NCBI GenBank assembly: GCA_964577215.1 | Contig: CAZNYK010000005.1 | Coordinates: 1-64,000, forward strand | Length of the DNA: 64,000 bases | Direction: 5' to 3' | Source of the DNA: UBA2329 sp964577215 | GTDB taxonomy: Bacteria > Bacteroidota > Bacteroidia > Chitinophagales > Saprospiraceae | Part shown: in pieces, positions 41,248-51,598 of the stretch | How the letters are laid out: each line of letters opens with the position of its first letter | Numbering within the stretch: the stretch's first letter is position 1 | Notes under the pieces: model-generated | Database searches by the model: none | What the model saw: only the letters and a program-made list of their open reading frames with translations | What the model was told of the DNA's origin: nothing | Made by a program: the position numbers and the translations under genes

Positions 41248-41284
41248 AAGAGCCGCCCCGGACGAAGTCCGAAGCAGCTCTTTT
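41248..41284 (-). terminator. hairpin terminator of the DUF1573 gene
   Basis: AAGAGC ... GGAC-gaa-GTCC ... GCTCTT forms a bulged stem (outer arms 41248-41253 and 41277-41282; inner arms 41260-41263 and 41267-41270). The T run is better on the plus strand (TTTT at 41281-41284), so it could act in both directions. Confidence 0.55.
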
Positions 41285-41329
41285 GTGCGGGAGGATCCTT
41301 TTTACTTTTTCCCCGCCACGGCGGGCAAG

Positions 41330-41367
41330 CTTTTTACTTTTTACTTTTTACTTTTTACTTTTTACTT
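41330..41367. repeat. heptanucleotide tandem repeat (CTTTTTA)5
   Basis: Five perfect CTTTTTA units plus CTT lie just beyond the 3' end of the DUF1573 gene. The complementary TAAAAAG repeat occurs at 48534-48561, also at the 3' end of a gene. Such arrays are prone to length change by slippage. Confidence 0.85.
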
Positions 41368-41389
41368 CTCGCCGATCCCTCCCCGGAAA

Positions 41390-41938
41390 TTACTGGTTGA
41401 TTATCTGCGGCGCAGCTTCCTGCACGGCGTTCGGATCACCCTGCACTTTGCCTTTCAGCGTCAGGAAAGTTTGCGGCGGGTTGGTATTGGCCGTCAGCGT
41501 AACTTTCTGGCTGCGGTCGCCGGCTTTGCCGCGGGTGTCGAATTCTACTACGATATCAGCGCTCTGGCCGGGAGCAATGGGATCGCGCGGCCATTTCGGC
41601 ACGGTGCAACCGCAGGAGCCCTGGGCATTGGAGATGACAAGCGGCTCCTTGCCTGCATTTTTAAACTTATAGGTGTGGCTTACCTTTTCACCCTCTTTCA
41701 CTGTGCCGAAATCGAATTCCGTTTGGGTGAAAACCATTTCGGTGGTCGGGCCGGTCGGAACGGGAGATGCCTGAGTAGCTGCCGGATCCATCGGGTTGGG
41801 ATTTTGCGGCGTTACCGCAGCGCCTTCGATGCTCTGGCGAGCTTCCTGGCGCACGTCCTTGTTGGCGCTTTGGCAGGAGAACATCAAACCTGTAGCCAAT
41901 ACCAGCATCGGCAGGGCGATCTTGACAAATTTGAACAT
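41390..41938 (-). CDS. DUF1573 lipoprotein
   Basis: 182 residues from the ATG at 41938. Lipoprotein signal (FVKIALPMLVLATGLMFSC), a disordered N/P/T-rich stretch, then the DUF1573 immunoglobulin-like domain: FTQTEFDFGTVKEGEKVSHT, YKFKNAGKEPLVISNAQGSC and GCTVPKWPRDPIAPGQSADI. The GCGCT-type Cys pair is the usual mark. Cell-surface or periplasmic; function unknown. It is preceded by a TACCTTTG box. Confidence 0.9.
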   Translation of the reverse strand: MFKFVKIALPMLVLATGLMFSCQSANKDVRQEARQSIEGAAVTPQNPNPMDPAATQASPVPTGPTTEMVFTQTEFDFGTVKEGEKVSHTYKFKNAGKEPLVISNAQGSCGCTVPKWPRDPIAPGQSADIVVEFDTRGKAGDRSQKVTLTANTNPPQTFLTLKGKVQGDPNAVQEAAPQIINQ

Positions 41939-41980
41939 GATGATTATGGTTTTAAAAAGTTTAACAATGAAATGCTGGGG

Positions 41981-41988
41981 CAAAGGTA
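41981..41988 (-). promoter_or_regulatory. minus-7 box TACCTTTG
   Basis: TAnnTTTG on the minus strand, 42 bases upstream of the DUF1573 ATG. Confidence 0.5.
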
Positions 41989-42043
41989 GGCAGCGCCGGC
42001 GCGAAGCCTTGTTAACATCTCGGCAATTTTGGTTAACGAAGGG

Positions 42044-43714
42044 TTAATCCGGCCGGGAAAAGTCGAGAAATGCTTCCACAGAGAGCCGGTTTAGGCAGGC
42101 GCCTGCCGTAAGCCCGCCTTTGCGCGCCGAAAAAACGCCGTAGCGGATATCGCGAATTCCCTCTCGGCTGTGTGCATCGGGATTGACGGCGATATACACT
42201 CCCCTTTCCATGGCGTAGGGTATCCAGGTCCAGTCGATATCCAGCCGGTATGGATTGGCATTGATCTCAATGGCTACGCCGTTGGCAGCGCAGGCGTCTA
42301 TTACCTTTTTGTGCGCTATGGGATACCCGGGCCTCGACAAGAGCAGGCGGCCCGTGGGGTGCCCCAATATAGTCGTATAAGGGTTTTCAATGGCCGTTAT
42401 CAGGCGCTTGGTGGCTTTGTCTTCGTCCATGCGCAGGTTGCTGTGTATGGATGCAATGACGAAATTAAAGCCGGCGAGGATGTCCGGTTCGTAGTCTAAG
42501 CTGCCGTCGTTGAGGATATCGCTCTCTATTCCTTTGAGGATGCGAAAATCGGCGCCGGATGAGATGTACCCGGCGTTGAGTTCGTCTATTTCGCGCCACT
42601 GCATCAGCACGCGTTCGGTTTCAAGCCCGTGGGCATACACAGCCGAGCGGGAGTGATCGGTGATGCCTATCCATTCAAAACCTTTACTGCGGGCGTATTC
42701 GGCCATTTCGCCCAGAGAGTGAAGGCCGTCGCTGTAGGTAGTATGTGCGTGAATGACGGAGCGGATGTCTTTTTCGGCAACTAATTCGGGTAGTGGCCCG
42801 GAGCGGGCCGCTTCTATAACCTCAGGCCTGTCTCGCAATTCCGGTACTATGTAGGGGATGCCAACCCGCCGGAAAACCTCCGCTTCCTCGGGGATATCGC
42901 GAAAATCCACACCGGGGAAAGCGGAGATGAACGCCTCCAGAAATGCCGGCGCAGCGGTATGGCGAAATTGCTTGGAGCCGAACTCCTCCGGCTTACAGGT
43001 GAAGATACGGACCGGGGTGTCGCGGATTGTCGACGCGGTAATAGGCTGCGAGCTTACATCAGATGCCTGGAGCAAGCCCGACTGGAACAGTTGCTCCAAG
43101 CTGCCATCGAAGCCGATGAGCAAGTCGATGCTTTCCACAGTGTTGCACCGCCGCCCCATCTCCCCGACTAAAACGACCCGGGCCCCGGGCAAGATCGCGC
43201 GCACTTCGTCGCAAAGCGCAAGCGCCTCGGCCTCGAGGGCGGCAAAATGAAAATGACCCTGGGCGCGCAGATAATATTCCAGTTTTTCTTTCAGGTCGGC
43301 TTGGGTTTTGGCGCCGAAGCCCTTGAGCTCGACCAACCTGTTTTCATTCACGGCGTACAGCAGTTCGCCCACGCTTTCTATGCCGAGCTCTTTCCAAATG
43401 ACGGCGGTTTTTTTCGGCCCGATGCCTGGTACGTTCAGAATCTCCTGCACGCCGGGCGGGGTTATGTCGCGGTACTTTTCCAATGTGGACAGCCGCCCCG
43501 TGGAGAGCAACTCCTGGATTTTGTCGCCTATGGCTTTGCCAACGCCCTTGATCGCGTCTATCTCCTCGCGGCTCATCTCCGACAGCGGCGTTTCCCACTT
43601 GCGCAGGTACATGTAGGCATTATGGTAAGAACGCACTTTGAATGGATTCTCAGCGTGCAGTTCCATTATGTTGCCGAGCAGTTGAAAAGTCCTTGCAATT
43701 TCTTTGTTAGACAT
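42044..43714 (-). CDS. polX: PolX-type protein: DNA polymerase X fold fused to PHP phosphoesterase
   Basis: 556 residues from the ATG at 43714. Helix-hairpin-helix lyase domain (MSNKEIARTFQLLGNIMELH, EIDAIKGVGKAIGDKIQELL), fingers (GIGPKKTAVIWKEL), palm at about 180-300 and a C-terminal PHP domain with all metal motifs: HAHTTYSDG, GITDHS, GIESDI, ASIHS, LGHPTGR, EINANP and NPDAH. Normally the palm carries two catalytic Asp in GDxD; here the segment reads GRRCNTVESIDLLI, so the first is Ser196 and only Asp198 remains. The nuclease/AP-endonuclease part should work in base excision repair, whereas polymerisation is doubtful. The ORF extends 27 codons upstream, but the family starts at 43714 and a TATCTTTG box precedes it. 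Confidence 0.9.
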   Translation of the reverse strand: MSNKEIARTFQLLGNIMELHAENPFKVRSYHNAYMYLRKWETPLSEMSREEIDAIKGVGKAIGDKIQELLSTGRLSTLEKYRDITPPGVQEILNVPGIGPKKTAVIWKELGIESVGELLYAVNENRLVELKGFGAKTQADLKEKLEYYLRAQGHFHFAALEAEALALCDEVRAILPGARVVLVGEMGRRCNTVESIDLLIGFDGSLEQLFQSGLLQASDVSSQPITASTIRDTPVRIFTCKPEEFGSKQFRHTAAPAFLEAFISAFPGVDFRDIPEEAEVFRRVGIPYIVPELRDRPEVIEAARSGPLPELVAEKDIRSVIHAHTTYSDGLHSLGEMAEYARSKGFEWIGITDHSRSAVYAHGLETERVLMQWREIDELNAGYISSGADFRILKGIESDILNDGSLDYEPDILAGFNFVIASIHSNLRMDEDKATKRLITAIENPYTTILGHPTGRLLLSRPGYPIAHKKVIDACAANGVAIEINANPYRLDIDWTWIPYAMERGVYIAVNPDAHSREGIRDIRYGVFSARKGGLTAGACLNRLSVEAFLDFSRPD

Positions 43715-43752
43715 ATTTCCCGGTTTGGCCTTCTGAGACGTGCTTCGGGAGG

Positions 43753-43760
43753 CAAAGATA
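43753..43760 (-). promoter_or_regulatory. minus-7 box TATCTTTG
   Basis: TAnnTTTG on the minus strand, 38 bases upstream of the polX ATG. Confidence 0.55.
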
Positions 43761-43843
43761 AACCAAATGAAGTGTTCAGTGCACGCGCGGGGCACAATGC
43801 AGGGAGTGCGTCTGAGAAACCATGGGGTACACCCGGCGAAAAA

Positions 43844-44764
43844 TCACTCCAATGCCGCATAGGCCGCCGCGATGCGGGCAGCCAACTCGACATTGCTCGT
43901 AACAAGCGCCTGGTTGGCGCGCAGGCTTACACCTGCAGTGAGTTGTTCGACGCGGGCCAGCAGGAAAGGCGTTAGCGCCTTGCCTTTTATGCCCTGCGCA
44001 TCGGCATCGTGAATGGCCTGTTCGATGGCTTGCTCTACGGACTCGCGGTTCATGGCGTGGCTTTTGGGTATGGGGTTGGCGATCACCACGCCTCCCTGGA
44101 TACCGGTATCCCACTTGATGCGCAGCGCATAGGCGAGTTCTTCAGGAGTATCCAAACGATAATCCACCGGCAAGCCGCTTCGGCGGGAATAAAATGCCGG
44201 AAACTCATCGGTTTGAAATCCTACTACCGGCACCCCGTGCGTTTCAAGGTATTCCAGTGTGAGTTCAATATTGAGTACGGCCTTGGCGCCGGCGCACACT
44301 ACGCCCACATTGGTGCGGGCCAGTTCCTGCAAGTCGGCCGAGATGTCCATCGTTTCAGGAGCGCCCCTGTGTACGCCGCCTATTCCTCCCGTTGCGAAGA
44401 TGGGAATACCCGCCAGGCGGGCGGCAATCATAGTAGATGCTACTGTCGTGGCGCCATTGCCGCGGCGCGCCAGGATGAAGGCGATGTCGCGGCGGCTCGT
44501 TTTGGGCACTTTTTGCCCCTCCCGACCCAACATTTCGATCTCGCCGCTGCTGAGGCCCACTTTGAATTTTCCATTGATAATCGCAATGGTAGCGGGCAGC
44601 GCTCCGTTTTCGCGCACAATAGCTTCGCAGCGCAATGCAGTTTCCACATTCTCGGGGAAAGGCATGCCGTGAGCAATAATGGTCGATTCAAGAGCCACTA
44701 CAGGGCGTTTGTTTTGCAGGGCCTCGGCCACATCGCCGGAAATTTCGAGAAATGAGTATTTCAT
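43844..44764 (-). CDS. psuG: pseudouridine-5'-phosphate glycosidase
   Basis: 306 residues spanning the whole PsuG fold. PVVALESTIIAHGMPFPENV, PATIAIINGKFKVGLSSGEI, SRRDIAFILARRGNGATTVA, IPIFATGGIGGVHRGAPETM and TTxAxD-like DISADLQELARTNVGVVCAG are all characteristic. It splits pseudouridine 5'-phosphate reversibly into uracil and ribose 5-phosphate. The usual partner kinase PsuK is not adjacent, so pseudouridine must be phosphorylated by a gene elsewhere. A TATTTTTG box lies 23 bases upstream of the ATG. Confidence 0.95.
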   Translation of the reverse strand: MKYSFLEISGDVAEALQNKRPVVALESTIIAHGMPFPENVETALRCEAIVRENGALPATIAIINGKFKVGLSSGEIEMLGREGQKVPKTSRRDIAFILARRGNGATTVASTMIAARLAGIPIFATGGIGGVHRGAPETMDISADLQELARTNVGVVCAGAKAVLNIELTLEYLETHGVPVVGFQTDEFPAFYSRRSGLPVDYRLDTPEELAYALRIKWDTGIQGGVVIANPIPKSHAMNRESVEQAIEQAIHDADAQGIKGKALTPFLLARVEQLTAGVSLRANQALVTSNVELAARIAAAYAALE

Positions 44765-44787
44765 AAGGATCAGCAGGTTGGGTGCCG

Positions 44788-44795
44788 CAAAAATA
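44788..44795 (-). promoter_or_regulatory. minus-7 box TATTTTTG
   Basis: TAnnTTTG on the minus strand immediately upstream of psuG. Confidence 0.5.
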
Positions 44796-44851
44796 GATAA
44801 AATCCTGCAATAAGCCCTTCAAAGCGAATCTGTCAAAGCAAATACAGGTTC

Positions 44852-46009
44852 TTAGCGTACCCTCCTGCCTTTCCATTCATAATGCCGGGCGAAATTCCCC
44901 CATACGCCCGCAGCAACCATATAGACCGTATGCATTGCTTCCGACAGGAAAAACCTGCGCAGCAAATCCTCCCGTTGAAAAAAACGGCAAGCCTCCCGCA
45001 GCAGCAGCAAATCGGCTGCGCCTTTCAGCCCTAAAAGGGCGAGACCGCCCGCCGCGGCAAGAAACCCAAGCGCCGGGGCGCCCAATAACATTGTCAGAAT
45101 GAGTAAGCACAACAAAAAAACAGCAGCTAAGGCAGCTGTCATCGCGGGGCGCCGGTAGTGCCGGGTTTTTGTGGCCCAGCGAATGCGTTGCTGCCGGAAA
45201 TCGCGCCAATTGGACTTTGCAGGCGTAAGAACGGCAGCAGCGGCGTTTTTCAGAAACAAGACCCGGCCGGAAAACCTGGCCGCCAATTTGTGTACCAGCA
45301 TCATATCGTCGCCTGAAGCATGCCGGTCAATGCCCTCAAAACCGTTCACGGCTTCAAATGCAAATTTGGTGTAGGCCAGGTTGGCGCCGTTGGCCAGCAA
45401 GGGCATACCGCGATGCGCCAGGGCCCCGGCGCAAAGCATCAATCCGGCCAGATCAAGCGACTGAAAGCGTTCAAGAAAATTAGCTTCCTTCCAATGCCCT
45501 ACGGGCGCCAGGATACATACAGGGCGCCGCGTTTCGTAGAGCGAAGCCACTATCCTGAGCCACTGCGGCGGCGCTATGCAATCGGCGTCTGTGGTCACAA
45601 TGAGTTCGCCGCGGGCATGCATGACGCCTGTCTGTATGGCCTTTTTTTTGAAAGACTGAATCGTTCCCGGCCCGAGATGCTCCGCTAAACGAATAAGGCG
45701 CAGGTTGGGGGCTTTAATGGCTCGCACAACGGCCGCTGTGCCGTCTTCGGAGTGATCGTCAATCACAATGACCTCCAAAAGCTCCGGAGGATAGTCCTGA
45801 TCCAGGACAGATTCAACGCAATGCCGGATACAGGAAGCCTCATTGCGGGCGGAGATAACCACGCTGATAGAAACGCCGGGCCGGTAACCGGGCGGGATTT
45901 CCCATACGGGAAGCGCGCGCCAGCTCTTTATGAGCCAGGAGCACAGGACCGCATATCCCAGCCCCAGTGCGCCACCAAGTGCCGATGCTGCCGGGATGAA
46001 CCAATCCAT
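44852..46009 (-). CDS. family 2 glycosyltransferase, membrane-bound
   Basis: 385 residues. One N-terminal helix (ALGGALGLGYAVLCSWLI), a GT-A domain with GVSISVVISARNEASCIRHC, VIVIDDHSEDGT (first acid), ELIVTTDADCIAPPQWLRIV (DxD) and RIRWATKTRHYRRP (the QxxRW-like site, here QQRIRW), then three C-terminal helices (MTAALAAVFLLCLLILTMLL and others). Resembles the glycosyltransferases for carotenoid or glycolipid decoration and exopolysaccharide in Bacteroidota; donor and acceptor unknown. It is 8 bases downstream of the small FdhD-partner gene and probably the last gene of that transcript. Confidence 0.87.
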   Translation of the reverse strand: MDWFIPAASALGGALGLGYAVLCSWLIKSWRALPVWEIPPGYRPGVSISVVISARNEASCIRHCVESVLDQDYPPELLEVIVIDDHSEDGTAAVVRAIKAPNLRLIRLAEHLGPGTIQSFKKKAIQTGVMHARGELIVTTDADCIAPPQWLRIVASLYETRRPVCILAPVGHWKEANFLERFQSLDLAGLMLCAGALAHRGMPLLANGANLAYTKFAFEAVNGFEGIDRHASGDDMMLVHKLAARFSGRVLFLKNAAAAVLTPAKSNWRDFRQQRIRWATKTRHYRRPAMTAALAAVFLLCLLILTMLLGAPALGFLAAAGGLALLGLKGAADLLLLREACRFFQREDLLRRFFLSEAMHTVYMVAAGVWGNFARHYEWKGRRVR

Positions 46010-46017
46010 ACCTCAGC

Positions 46018-46383
46018 TCAACAGCTCTTGTCTGCCAGCTCCGCAAAGGTGTTGGCCATGTCTTCTTCCTGTGTGTGTACACATGGAAAGTCTTTTTCCA
46101 CAAGCAGTTGCAGTGCCAGGCCGGTGTCGGACGTCCAGGACTCCTCCAGCCCCACCTGGTCGGAATTCATCCACCCGGCGGCAAGGGATTGAGGCAGGAA
46201 AACAGATACGCAGCCGTCAGAAAAAGCAGCGCTCATGGTACCGGCGCCGGGCCTTACCCCAAGGGAAAAGCGGAAATTGCCCAAGCCCACGCTCTCCTCG
46301 ATAAAGCCGTTATCTTTCAACTGTTCGAGATCGGATTTGCGCACCCGGATCCGGATGCTATTGGTAGTGCAGCGCAGTTTCAT
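46018..46383 (-). CDS. small protein coupled to FdhD (DUF7009-like)
   Basis: 121 residues, starts MKLRCTTNSIRIRVRKSDLE. The ATG overlaps the stop of fdhD by four bases, a sign of translational coupling. The arrangement beside fdhD recurs in Bacteroidota, and I believe the family is DUF7009. A role in formate dehydrogenase maturation is inferred from neighbourhood only. No signal peptide, no motif beyond the RIRVRKSDL start. Confidence 0.65.
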   Translation of the reverse strand: MKLRCTTNSIRIRVRKSDLEQLKDNGFIEESVGLGNFRFSLGVRPGAGTMSAAFSDGCVSVFLPQSLAAGWMNSDQVGLEESWTSDTGLALQLLVEKDFPCVHTQEEDMANTFAELADKSC

Positions 46384-47243
46384 GATGTAAGATTTATTCT
46401 TTGTTTGCCTGTATATACGTTGAAGCGGCCCTCGCGAAGGAAGCCTACCAAGGTCATGCCGTAGGTGTCGGCCAGCTCAACGGCCAGGCTGGAAGGCGCA
46501 CCTACGGCAGCCATGACCGGGATACCGCCCATGAGCGATTTTTGGACCAACTCAAAGCCGGCACGCCCGCTCACCAAGAGGATGTGGTTGCTCAGGGGAA
46601 TGAGATTTTTTTGCAACGCGGCGCCGATGAGCTTATCCACGGCATTGTGGCGGCCCACATCTTCCCGCAGCAAAACCGGCAGGCCGGAAGCGTCAAAAAG
46701 CCCGGCGGCATGCAAGCCCCCGGTGCAGGAAAACACATCCTGCTGCTCGAATAATGATCCGGGCAGGCGGTGCAGCACGGATTGAGACAACACCGGCGCC
46801 TCCGGATTCAAATGGTAGCAAGTATGCGTTTGTACCAGGTCAATGGAAGCCTTGCCGCATACGCCGCAACTGGATGCAGTGTAGAAGTGCCTGCTCAGCC
46901 GGGCCGTATCCACAGCAACGCCGGGACGCAATTCCACCACCAATATGTTGGTTTGTGATTCCTCGTCCAATTGTTCGGCCGCATATCGCACCAAGGTCAC
47001 ATCCTGCACGGCGCCGATAATGCCTTCTGTAAAAAGGAAACCCAAGGCGAGATCGAAATCGTGACCCGGGGTGCGCATGGTCACCGCGATGCTCTGGCGC
47101 CGCCGGCCCCCCGCCGGGCCGTAAGCCAATTGAATCTCGACGGGTTCCTCCACGGCCAGCACGTCCTGCTTGTCCAGGGCGCCATTCCCGTCGATGCGCA
47201 AAATTTCACAGGTAGTCACGCCTGAAAGAGTGCTTAAAGCCAT
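46380..47243 (-). CDS. fdhD: FdhD sulfurtransferase for formate dehydrogenase
   Basis: 287 residues. FdhD takes sulfur from IscS-type desulfurases and passes it to the molybdenum cofactor before insertion into formate dehydrogenase. The redox-active loop SSCGVCGK contains Cys126 and Cys129; LREDVGRHNAVDKLIGAA, VSGRAGFELVQKSLMGGIPV and APSSLAVELADTYGMTLVGF are family landmarks. No formate dehydrogenase or Mo-cofactor gene lies in the window. A TATATTTG box lies 22 bases upstream. Confidence 0.95.
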   Translation of the reverse strand: MALSTLSGVTTCEILRIDGNGALDKQDVLAVEEPVEIQLAYGPAGGRRRQSIAVTMRTPGHDFDLALGFLFTEGIIGAVQDVTLVRYAAEQLDEESQTNILVVELRPGVAVDTARLSRHFYTASSCGVCGKASIDLVQTHTCYHLNPEAPVLSQSVLHRLPGSLFEQQDVFSCTGGLHAAGLFDASGLPVLLREDVGRHNAVDKLIGAALQKNLIPLSNHILLVSGRAGFELVQKSLMGGIPVMAAVGAPSSLAVELADTYGMTLVGFLREGRFNVYTGKQRINLTS

Positions 47244-47264
47244 GATCGCTCGGTGCTAAAAAGG

Positions 47265-47272
47265 CAAATATA
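47265..47272 (-). promoter_or_regulatory. minus-7 box TATATTTG
   Basis: TAnnTTTG on the minus strand, upstream of fdhD. Confidence 0.5.
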
Positions 47273-47317
47273 CGCTTTCCGATTGGGAAAAATCCTTTAC
47301 CTTTCATCGCAAAAACG

Positions 47318-48550
47318 ATGAGAAACACATTCTCAGGGTGGTTTTTAACCCTCTTCTGCGTTGCTGCCTTGTGCGCATGCAAGCGCGAACGCCCGGTCTT
47401 CTCAGAGCCGGAAATAGATACCCAAGCCTACAATATCATCCAGGAAAAACTCCTGGACGCCAAGCCCGGCGATCTGATCCAATTGCCGGAGGGGTTCTTT
47501 GAGTTTGACCGGCCACTCTCCTTGGACGGCATCAGCGGGGTTACCATCGCCGGCGCCGGGACAGATAAGACAATCTTATCATTCAAATACCAGAAAACCG
47601 GCGCCGAGGGCGTCAAGATCACCGCCGATTCGGTGACGCTTCGGGATTTCACCGTACAGGACACCAAGGGCGACGCCATCAAGCTGCAAAACTGCTCCGG
47701 CGTGACCCTGCTGCGCCTGAAAACCACCTGGAGCGGAGGCCCCGATGAAAGCAACGGCGGCTACGGCCTGTATCCCGTGGCTTGTACCGGTGTGCTGATC
47801 GACAGTTGCGAAGCTTCCTTTGCTTCCGACGCCGGCATTTATGTGGGGCAATCCACCGGCGTGATCGTACGCAACTGCTACGCCTATGGAAACGTGGCAG
47901 GTATAGAGATCGAAAATTGCATCAACTCCGAAGTGTACGACAACCGCGCAGAAGGCAATACCGGGGGCATCCTGGTGTTCGACCTGCCCGACTTGCCGCA
48001 GGTAAACGGACATACCTGCAAGGTGTACCGCAACATCATCAAGGACAACAACCTTTCCAATTTCGCTCCCGAAGGCAATATCGTGGGCATCGTGCCGCCC
48101 GGAACCGGCATCATCCTCTTAGCCGCCAAAAACGTGGAGATATTCGAAAACGAGATCACCGGCCACAAAACCGTAGGCACCGCCATTGCCTCCTACCAGA
48201 TCACGGAGAACACATGGGCGGATTCCACCTACAACCCCTACACCTACGATGTCACTATATACGACAACCGCTACCAGCGGCGCCGGGCGCTCCCCGACCT
48301 GTCCAAGGATTTCGGCAAAATGGTCAACATTCTCTTTGCCGGAAAACCACAGGATATCCTCTACGACGGCATCATTGACAGCACCCGCGTGGCAGGCCCC
48401 AATTCAATGAACATCTGTATCCGGCAGGATGCTGCAGGGCTGCGCTTCGCCAACATCGACGCCGCCAACAATTTCGACAAAGTGAGCAAGGATATCAGTC
48501 CTTACCAGGTGTGCGGGGAAGAGGAAGAAGAAGTAAAAAGTAAAAAGTAA
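47318..48550 (+). CDS. lipoprotein with parallel beta-helix
   Basis: 410 residues. Lipoprotein signal (LTLFCVAALCAC). The rest is one continuous right-handed beta-helix (PGDLIQLPEGFFEFDRPLSL, GVTIAGAGTDKTILSFKYQK, GDAIKLQNCSGVTLLRLKTT, SDAGIYVGQSTGVIVRNCYA, GIEIENCINSEVYDNRAEGN). This arrangement, with PGDxIxLPEGxF at the start, is typical of the pectate-lyase/mannuronan-epimerase-like surface lipoproteins of Bacteroidota, often beside a cytochrome c. The last codons (EVKSKK) are read from a TAAAAAG tandem repeat, so slippage would change the C-terminus. No catalytic residues identified. Confidence 0.87.
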   Translation: MRNTFSGWFLTLFCVAALCACKRERPVFSEPEIDTQAYNIIQEKLLDAKPGDLIQLPEGFFEFDRPLSLDGISGVTIAGAGTDKTILSFKYQKTGAEGVKITADSVTLRDFTVQDTKGDAIKLQNCSGVTLLRLKTTWSGGPDESNGGYGLYPVACTGVLIDSCEASFASDAGIYVGQSTGVIVRNCYAYGNVAGIEIENCINSEVYDNRAEGNTGGILVFDLPDLPQVNGHTCKVYRNIIKDNNLSNFAPEGNIVGIVPPGTGIILLAAKNVEIFENEITGHKTVGTAIASYQITENTWADSTYNPYTYDVTIYDNRYQRRRALPDLSKDFGKMVNILFAGKPQDILYDGIIDSTRVAGPNSMNICIRQDAAGLRFANIDAANNFDKVSKDISPYQVCGEEEEEVKSKK

Positions 48551-48561
48551 AAAGTAAAAAG
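48534..48561. repeat. heptanucleotide tandem repeat (TAAAAAG)4
   Basis: Four units straddle the stop codon of the beta-helix lipoprotein and end 9 bases before the convergent helicase stop. Complementary to the array at 41330-41367. Confidence 0.85.
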
Positions 48562-48569
48562 GAGTCGGG

Positions 48570-49844
<1,275 letters not shown>

Positions 49845-50126
49845 ACAAAAAAATTTAGATAAGCCCGCGGTTGACGGGCAATTTTGCCTGTAATACGTGT
49901 AATACACGACCACAGCGCGGTGACAAAAAAGAAGTGAAGTTGGAAAAAATTGAGAGAAGTTTGAGCGTCAGCCCCACCGGAAAATACAGGTAGCGATGAC
50001 CGGTTTACAAATGCCGAAAGCGGGGTTCCGGAGTACTTTTTCCGGAGGCGGACGCTAAAGGAAATTCAAATCGGGTGCAAGGTGCGGTTATTTTAGCGCA
50101 TTTGCAAGTATTGGGAGATAAAACAT

Positions 50127-51512
50127 TCATATCTCCACACTTTTCCACTTTCCTCGCCTGAACAGGATGATCGAAAAAATAGCCAGCAGGGTCTCGCTGC
50201 CTGCCACAGCCCAGCATACGCCGGCCAGGCCCAGGCCCATGGTGACAGCGAGAAAATAGCCCAAAGGTATCTCGATGGCCCAAAAGCACAACAGGTTGAG
50301 AAGCGTGGGGGTGCGGGTGTCTCCGGCGCCGTTGAAAGCCTGTGTGACGACCATTCCGAAAGCGAAGAAAACATAACCCGTGCAGATGATGCGAAGGCTG
50401 ATCACGCCGGCGTGTACCACTTCAGGCACATCGTTGAACAAGCGAATGAGCCAGGGGGCAAAAGTAAAAAACACCACAGATACGGTTAACAGGAAAGCCG
50501 TATTGTACCAGGCGGCTTTCCACACAGAGGCTTCTGCCCGCTCCGGGTGTCCCGCTCCGAGGTTTTGCCCCACAAGCGTGGCTGCCGCATTGGCCAAACC
50601 CCACGAAGGCAGTATAGTGAACACAATGATGCGAATGGCTATGGTGTAACCCGCCACCGCTTCGCTGCCGGACATGGAGATGATGCGCATCAGGAATATC
50701 CAACTGGCGGATGCGATGATAAACTGCCCGGCCCCGGTGGCGGCTACGTTGGCTAAGCGCTTGATGATGCCCCAATGCACCCGCAAATGCCGCGCAGCGA
50801 TGGGCACTATGCTCTTGCCGTTGAACAAAATGAACAATTGGAAAGCGATGCCTGCGCCGCGCCCAATGGCCGTAGCTGTGGCCGCTCCGGTGACGCCCAT
50901 TTCGGGAAACGGACCGATGCCGAAGATCAGAAGGGGATCGAGGATGATATTGACCGCGTTGGCTATCCAAAGCGAGTACATGGCGATGGCGGCATCGCCG
51001 GCGCCCCGGAAGATGCCGTTGAGCAAAAAGAGCATCAGTATGATGATATTGGAAGCAAAGGCTATGCGGGTATAGTTGATCCCCGTCTCGATGACGGCAG
51101 GCGCGGCGCCCATGAGCCGGAGTATGTCTCCGGCAAATATAAATCCTGCAATACCGAGCACCACCCCCAGCCCCAATGCCAGCAAAATGGCTTGTACCGC
51201 GGATTTGGCCGCTTCTTCCGGCTTGTCTTCCCCGATGCGCCGCGAAACCATGGCAGTGGCCGCCATGGCCAACCCCCAGGCCAAAGAGTATATGATGGTA
51301 ATAACCGACTCGGTAAGCCCCACCGTGGTAACTGCTTCCACGCCGATGCGCGATACGAAAAACACGTCTACCACGGCAAAAAGCGATTCCATGGCCATTT
51401 CCAGGATCATGGGAATAGACAAGAGCACTATCGCCTTTTTAATGCTGCCGGTAGTGAATTGCTTTTCCTTGCCTTGTACGGCTTCCCACAAAATATCCCG
51501 GACTTTAGACAT
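50127..51512 (-). CDS. MATE family multidrug/sodium antiporter
   Basis: 461 residues with 12 predicted helices in two halves. The first begins SIKKAIVLLSIPMILEMAME, SLFAVVDVFFVSRIGVEAVT; the second FNGAGDTRTPTLLNLLCFWA. These are the MATE signatures. It exports cationic drugs or metabolites in exchange for sodium or protons. The 280 bases between it and the helicase gene hold no recognised feature. Confidence 0.93.
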   Translation of the reverse strand: MSKVRDILWEAVQGKEKQFTTGSIKKAIVLLSIPMILEMAMESLFAVVDVFFVSRIGVEAVTTVGLTESVITIIYSLAWGLAMAATAMVSRRIGEDKPEEAAKSAVQAILLALGLGVVLGIAGFIFAGDILRLMGAAPAVIETGINYTRIAFASNIIILMLFLLNGIFRGAGDAAIAMYSLWIANAVNIILDPLLIFGIGPFPEMGVTGAATATAIGRGAGIAFQLFILFNGKSIVPIAARHLRVHWGIIKRLANVAATGAGQFIIASASWIFLMRIISMSGSEAVAGYTIAIRIIVFTILPSWGLANAAATLVGQNLGAGHPERAEASVWKAAWYNTAFLLTVSVVFFTFAPWLIRLFNDVPEVVHAGVISLRIICTGYVFFAFGMVVTQAFNGAGDTRTPTLLNLLCFWAIEIPLGYFLAVTMGLGLAGVCWAVAGSETLLAIFSIILFRRGKWKSVEI

Positions 51513-51598
51513 GGCGAGTTGCTTGGTTAGGTTTGGAACAACGGCGCAATAACACTATTCAAAGGGCAACAGTTCCATGACCTTTGCACAAAAACAGT

